DNA from: Lachnoclostridium sp.
GTDB lineage: Bacteria; Bacillota; Clostridia; Lachnospirales; Lachnospiraceae
Direction: 5' to 3'
Assembly (NCBI GenBank): GCA_023665475.1
Contig: JAMPEB010000003.1
Coordinates: 207,189 to 271,188 of the forward strand
DNA length: 64,000 bases
Part shown: one piece after another, positions 61,647 through 64,000 of the stretch
Layout: each line of letters opens with the position of its first letter
Numbering within the stretch: the stretch's first letter is position 1
Translations under genes and position numbers: made by a program
Notes under the pieces: model-generated
What the model was told of the DNA's origin: nothing
Databases searched by the model: none
Seen by the model: only the letters and a program-made list of their open reading frames with translations

Positions 61647-61703
61647 AAATTTACCTATAAGATATCAAAGTAAAATGACATTTCGGTGACATTTTCAGTT
61701 TTT

Positions 61704-62924
61704 CTATATTTTTAAAAATTTTATAAAAAATTCCGTTCCCCTGCCTTTCTGGGACTCCACTGTCAAAGAGCCGTTTTGCTGCTCAATAATCTCTTTTGCA
61801 AGAGACAGACCGATTCCTATGCTGTCTTTTGCTGCATTTTTACTCCTGTAAAAACGCTCAAAGATATGCTTTTGCTCTTCCTCATCCATGCCCTCCCCGA
61901 AATCTTTTATAGAAAGAGCGGTATAGACTGCATTATCCTGTACCCGAAGCATAATCTTTCCACCCTCCGGGCTATGCTCAATGGCATTTTTAATGATGTT
62001 TGCGGCGGCTTCACTAAGCCACTGAAAATCCCCCTCTATATAAGTATCCGCATTCCGCTCCCTTTCAAAGCTTATCTGCTTTAACTCTGCCATTAGCTCT
62101 AACTTTTCCAGCACTTCGTCTACCAGCTTATCCAGACAAAAGGGCTTATTAACAAATTCTACAACGCCCGCATCCAGCCTTGAAAGCTTTAATAATGTGG
62201 CAACAAGCCAATTAATATGGGAAAGCTGCCTTGTAATTTCCGTTAAAAATTTCTTTTTGGTGGCTTCATCCATCCCTTCGCTCTCCGACACATTATCAAG
62301 TAAAACCATAGCCGAGGTAATAGGGGTCTTTATCTGATGGGAAATATCAGAAACGGAATCCGCCAATGCCTTCTTTTGATTCTGCGATGCTAATGCCGCC
62401 TCCTTTAACATAACCGTAACTTTATATAACTCATTTTTTAAAGAAGTAAGCTCATCCTCGCTGTTTTCCAGCATGGGAAGCACATATTCCCCCTGCTCAA
62501 CCCTGCGGATATAGGATGCCAGCTTTTCCATATTCCGCACACGATTCCGATAATAGTTTACAAAGATAAGAATAATAGCGGTCCCCAGCCCGATAAAAAG
62601 AACATTAAATCCAATCAGCAATCTGCTTTGTAATTTCTTTTGAGTAATAGAAGCAAAATCATTTTGAAAAATCCCGTATTTTTCCAGCAGCAGCTTCCCT
62701 TCTTCCTGTTTTGCCCCGTTATTTAAAAGCTCCACCCATTCCTCCTCCGGGGTTTGCGGATACTTATCCTTTACGCTGCCAAGCAAAGCCGCCATGGATG
62801 CTTGATATTCCTCAGACATTTTCTGAAAATTATATATAGTGAACAAATTTCCCAGTAAAAGCCCTATACATAAAAAGGCTAAAATAATGATAATGCATTT
62901 TTTTAATTGCCTATTGTTTTTCAA
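61704..62924 (-). CDS. Sensor histidine kinase
   Basis: 406 residues with a TTG start overlapping the response-regulator gene by 14 nt. Two membrane helices (about 11-31 and 100-123) flank an extracellular loop of about 70 residues, followed by a HAMP-like linker, HisKA with the phospho-His in DISHQIKTP, and HATPase with the N-box IIKNAIEHS, DFGEGMD and GIGLSLAKEI. It is not the loopless intramembrane-sensing type. Partner of the regulator at 62911. Confidence 0.93.
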   Translation of the reverse strand: MKNNRQLKKCIIIILAFLCIGLLLGNLFTIYNFQKMSEEYQASMAALLGSVKDKYPQTPEEEWVELLNNGAKQEEGKLLLEKYGIFQNDFASITQKKLQSRLLIGFNVLFIGLGTAIILIFVNYYRNRVRNMEKLASYIRRVEQGEYVLPMLENSEDELTSLKNELYKVTVMLKEAALASQNQKKALADSVSDISHQIKTPITSAMVLLDNVSESEGMDEATKKKFLTEITRQLSHINWLVATLLKLSRLDAGVVEFVNKPFCLDKLVDEVLEKLELMAELKQISFERERNADTYIEGDFQWLSEAAANIIKNAIEHSPEGGKIMLRVQDNAVYTALSIKDFGEGMDEEEQKHIFERFYRSKNAAKDSIGIGLSLAKEIIEQQNGSLTVESQKGRGTEFFIKFLKI

Positions 62925-63576
62925 TGCGATATCCTAGTCCTCTCACTGTTTTGATTAAAACACCGTTTTTATCCCCTATCTTTTCCCGTATCCGCTTCAT
63001 CGTCACAGATAAGGTGTTATCATTTACGAAATTGCCGGAAGCATCCCATATTTCAGAAAGTATTTCATCCCTGGTAAAAAGTTTTCCCTGGTGATTCATC
63101 ATAACACTTAAAATTTTATATTCAAGCTTTGTCAAAGAAACCTCTTCTCCATTGCTGAATACCTTTCCCATCTGGGTGTCCAGCTCTAAAAAGCCGCATT
63201 TTAAAACTTCATTTCCTTTTCCGTTCCTGCGCAGCACATTCCGTATTCTTGACACCAACTCCCTGTTCCGAAAAGGCTTAATGATATAATCATCCGCTCC
63301 CAGTTCAAATCCCTGTACAACATCTCTCTCATCTTCTTTCGCCGTGAGAAAAATAACGGGGATATCACACTCTTTTTTTAACTCCCTGCACAGTGTAAAT
63401 CCATCTCCATCCGGAAGGGATATATCCAAAAGAACAATATCCGGCCGGGATGCCTTATACTGCTTTACTGCCTCTTTATAATTCTTTGCAATATCACAAA
63501 GAAAACCCTCTGCTTCTAACAAATATTGGAGCCCAAGAATAATTGTTTCATTATCTTCCACTAATAAAATCCGCAT
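62911..63576 (-). CDS. OmpR-family response regulator
   Basis: 221 residues from the ATG at 63576 (GGAG 7 nt upstream). Receiver domain with Glu-Asp near LLVEDNE, phospho-Asp in VLLDISLPDGDG, Thr/Lys switch residues (FLTAK, IIKPF), and a C-terminal winged helix (about 125-220) with LTKLEYKILSVMMNH and VRGLGYRIEK. Probably controls the FtsX/ATPase genes downstream, by analogy with other linked ABC/two-component modules. Confidence 0.95.
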   Translation of the reverse strand: MRILLVEDNETIILGLQYLLEAEGFLCDIAKNYKEAVKQYKASRPDIVLLDISLPDGDGFTLCRELKKECDIPVIFLTAKEDERDVVQGFELGADDYIIKPFRNRELVSRIRNVLRRNGKGNEVLKCGFLELDTQMGKVFSNGEEVSLTKLEYKILSVMMNHQGKLFTRDEILSEIWDASGNFVNDNTLSVTMKRIREKIGDKNGVLIKTVRGLGYRIEKQ

Positions 63577-63826
63577 AACCGGTCTCCTTACAAATAAATG
63601 CCTTTTTCGATGATTATAAAACTTCAATTGCGTTGTTTACGCTTTTACTTCCCCCGTATTCATATCAATGATTCTATCAATCCATCCTCCGGGCGGGTCC
63701 ATTTCACAGGATATTTTCATAGTCCGATAATCAATTATTTCTTGAAAAATTACGCCATCTACCACCAGATGATGATTTCACAAACTTGCTCCCATCTGTC
63801 CGCTTTAGCAGACACTCAAATTTCAC

Positions 63827-63860
63827 AACAAAAAACTGCCACACCCAATATAATGTGGCA
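63827..63860 (-). terminator. Terminator for a minus-strand unit beyond the window
   Basis: On the minus strand, stem TGCCACA/TGTGGCA with a 10-nt loop, then GTTTTTTGTTG. It lies 250 nt upstream of the response regulator. The region 63577-64000 has no convincing gene, only this and two palindromes at 63929-63946 and 63983-64000. Confidence 0.6.
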
Positions 63861-63928
63861 ATTCCTTTAACTTCTTCCCATAATATGAAATTTCTTTTGA
63901 ACTATCAAAAAAATATATACGATATGAA

Positions 63929-63946
63929 AGAACCGCATGCGGTTCT
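63929..63946. other. Perfect 18-bp palindrome near right edge
   Basis: AGAACCGCATGCGGTTCT, self-complementary, followed on the plus strand by GTACCCTGAAAACCGAACA. It could be a hairpin or protein-binding site. The window ends too soon to say what it belongs to. Confidence 0.5.
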
Positions 63947-64000
63947 GTACCCTGAAAACCGAACACCAAACCATCCAAACCATGACCAGCCAGCCGGTCA

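Noticed and set aside
23889..61655. CRISPR array
   Set aside because: The repeated sequences are few, far apart and palindromic in whole, with no regular spacers and no cas genes.
63637..63720. 27-codon minus-strand ORF upstream of the response regulator
   Set aside because: No ribosome binding site, no recognisable similarity, and the upstream frame closes quickly; probably chance or a remnant too short to name.

Overview
The window looks like a chromosomal segment of a low-to-mid GC Gram-positive anaerobe of class Clostridia, most likely family Lachnospiraceae. The evidence is the gene order rplU-prp-rpmA-obgE-yhbY-nadD-yqeK-rsfS, the radC-mreBCD-mrdA-minCDE-rodA-mgsA block, the hlyD-like/yggS/sepF cluster, mutS-mutL-miaA, an L27 with a Prp-cleaved leader, strong GGAGG ribosome binding sites and many TTG/GTG starts. 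Genus-level placement is not possible by eye. Almost every gene is on the minus strand; only the lexA tail and a small DUF378 membrane protein at the left edge are on the plus strand, meeting the rest at a bidirectional terminator (458-500). I see no rRNA, tRNA, CRISPR, transposase or phage gene.

Layout, left to right (transcription runs right to left). 0.5-5 kb: ribosome assembly and translation operon (rplU to rsfS) with a clear promoter and a structured leader. 5-8.8 kb: cytidylate-kinase-like protein, RluA-type pseudouridine synthase, lspA, aroB, sepF. 8.9-11.5 kb: yggS, an HlyD-like membrane protein and a small P-loop protein. 11.6-22.4 kb: cell shape, division-site and wall genes (a lipoprotein D,D-carboxypeptidase, mgsA, rodA, minE/D/C, a very large PBP2, mreD/C/B, radC, a DUF4321 protein). 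22.5-30 kb: a PLP enzyme of the methionine gamma-lyase/aluminium-resistance type, miaA, mutL, mutS. 30.1-37.3 kb: an accessory insertion between mutS and miaB holding a VanZ-like protein, a small secreted protein, an 8-codon ORF with its own promoter, an ABC ATPase, and a 1,606-residue protein that fuses an FtsX-type permease to a lipoprotein beta-propeller/solute-binding module. 37.4-50 kb: miaB, a Sel1-repeat protein, a chemoreceptor, a GT39-type glycosyltransferase, an alanine/glycine symporter, an amidase lipoprotein, an ABC-2 exporter with two permeases, and an LD-carboxypeptidase. 50-57.8 kb: lysA, ung, hisF, hisH, a large acidic/lysine-rich membrane protein, a degenerate Sir2-like protein, cheV. 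57.9-63.6 kb: an FtsX permease, its ATPase and a two-component system, a typical envelope-stress or peptide-resistance module.

The most unusual layer is non-coding: at least four families of short palindromic repeats occupy intergenic gaps. One copy (61417-61646) has perfect 18-bp terminal inverted repeats and a 9-bp flanking duplication, which is the signature of a MITE-like mobile element. Another family (three copies) always ends on the ribosome binding site of the next gene, and in one case its other end encodes the last residues of HisH. A third family is non-coding at one locus and, one base shorter, forms the in-frame N-terminus of a Sir2-like protein at another. Together with the permease-lipoprotein fusion, these are the best candidates for new biology here.
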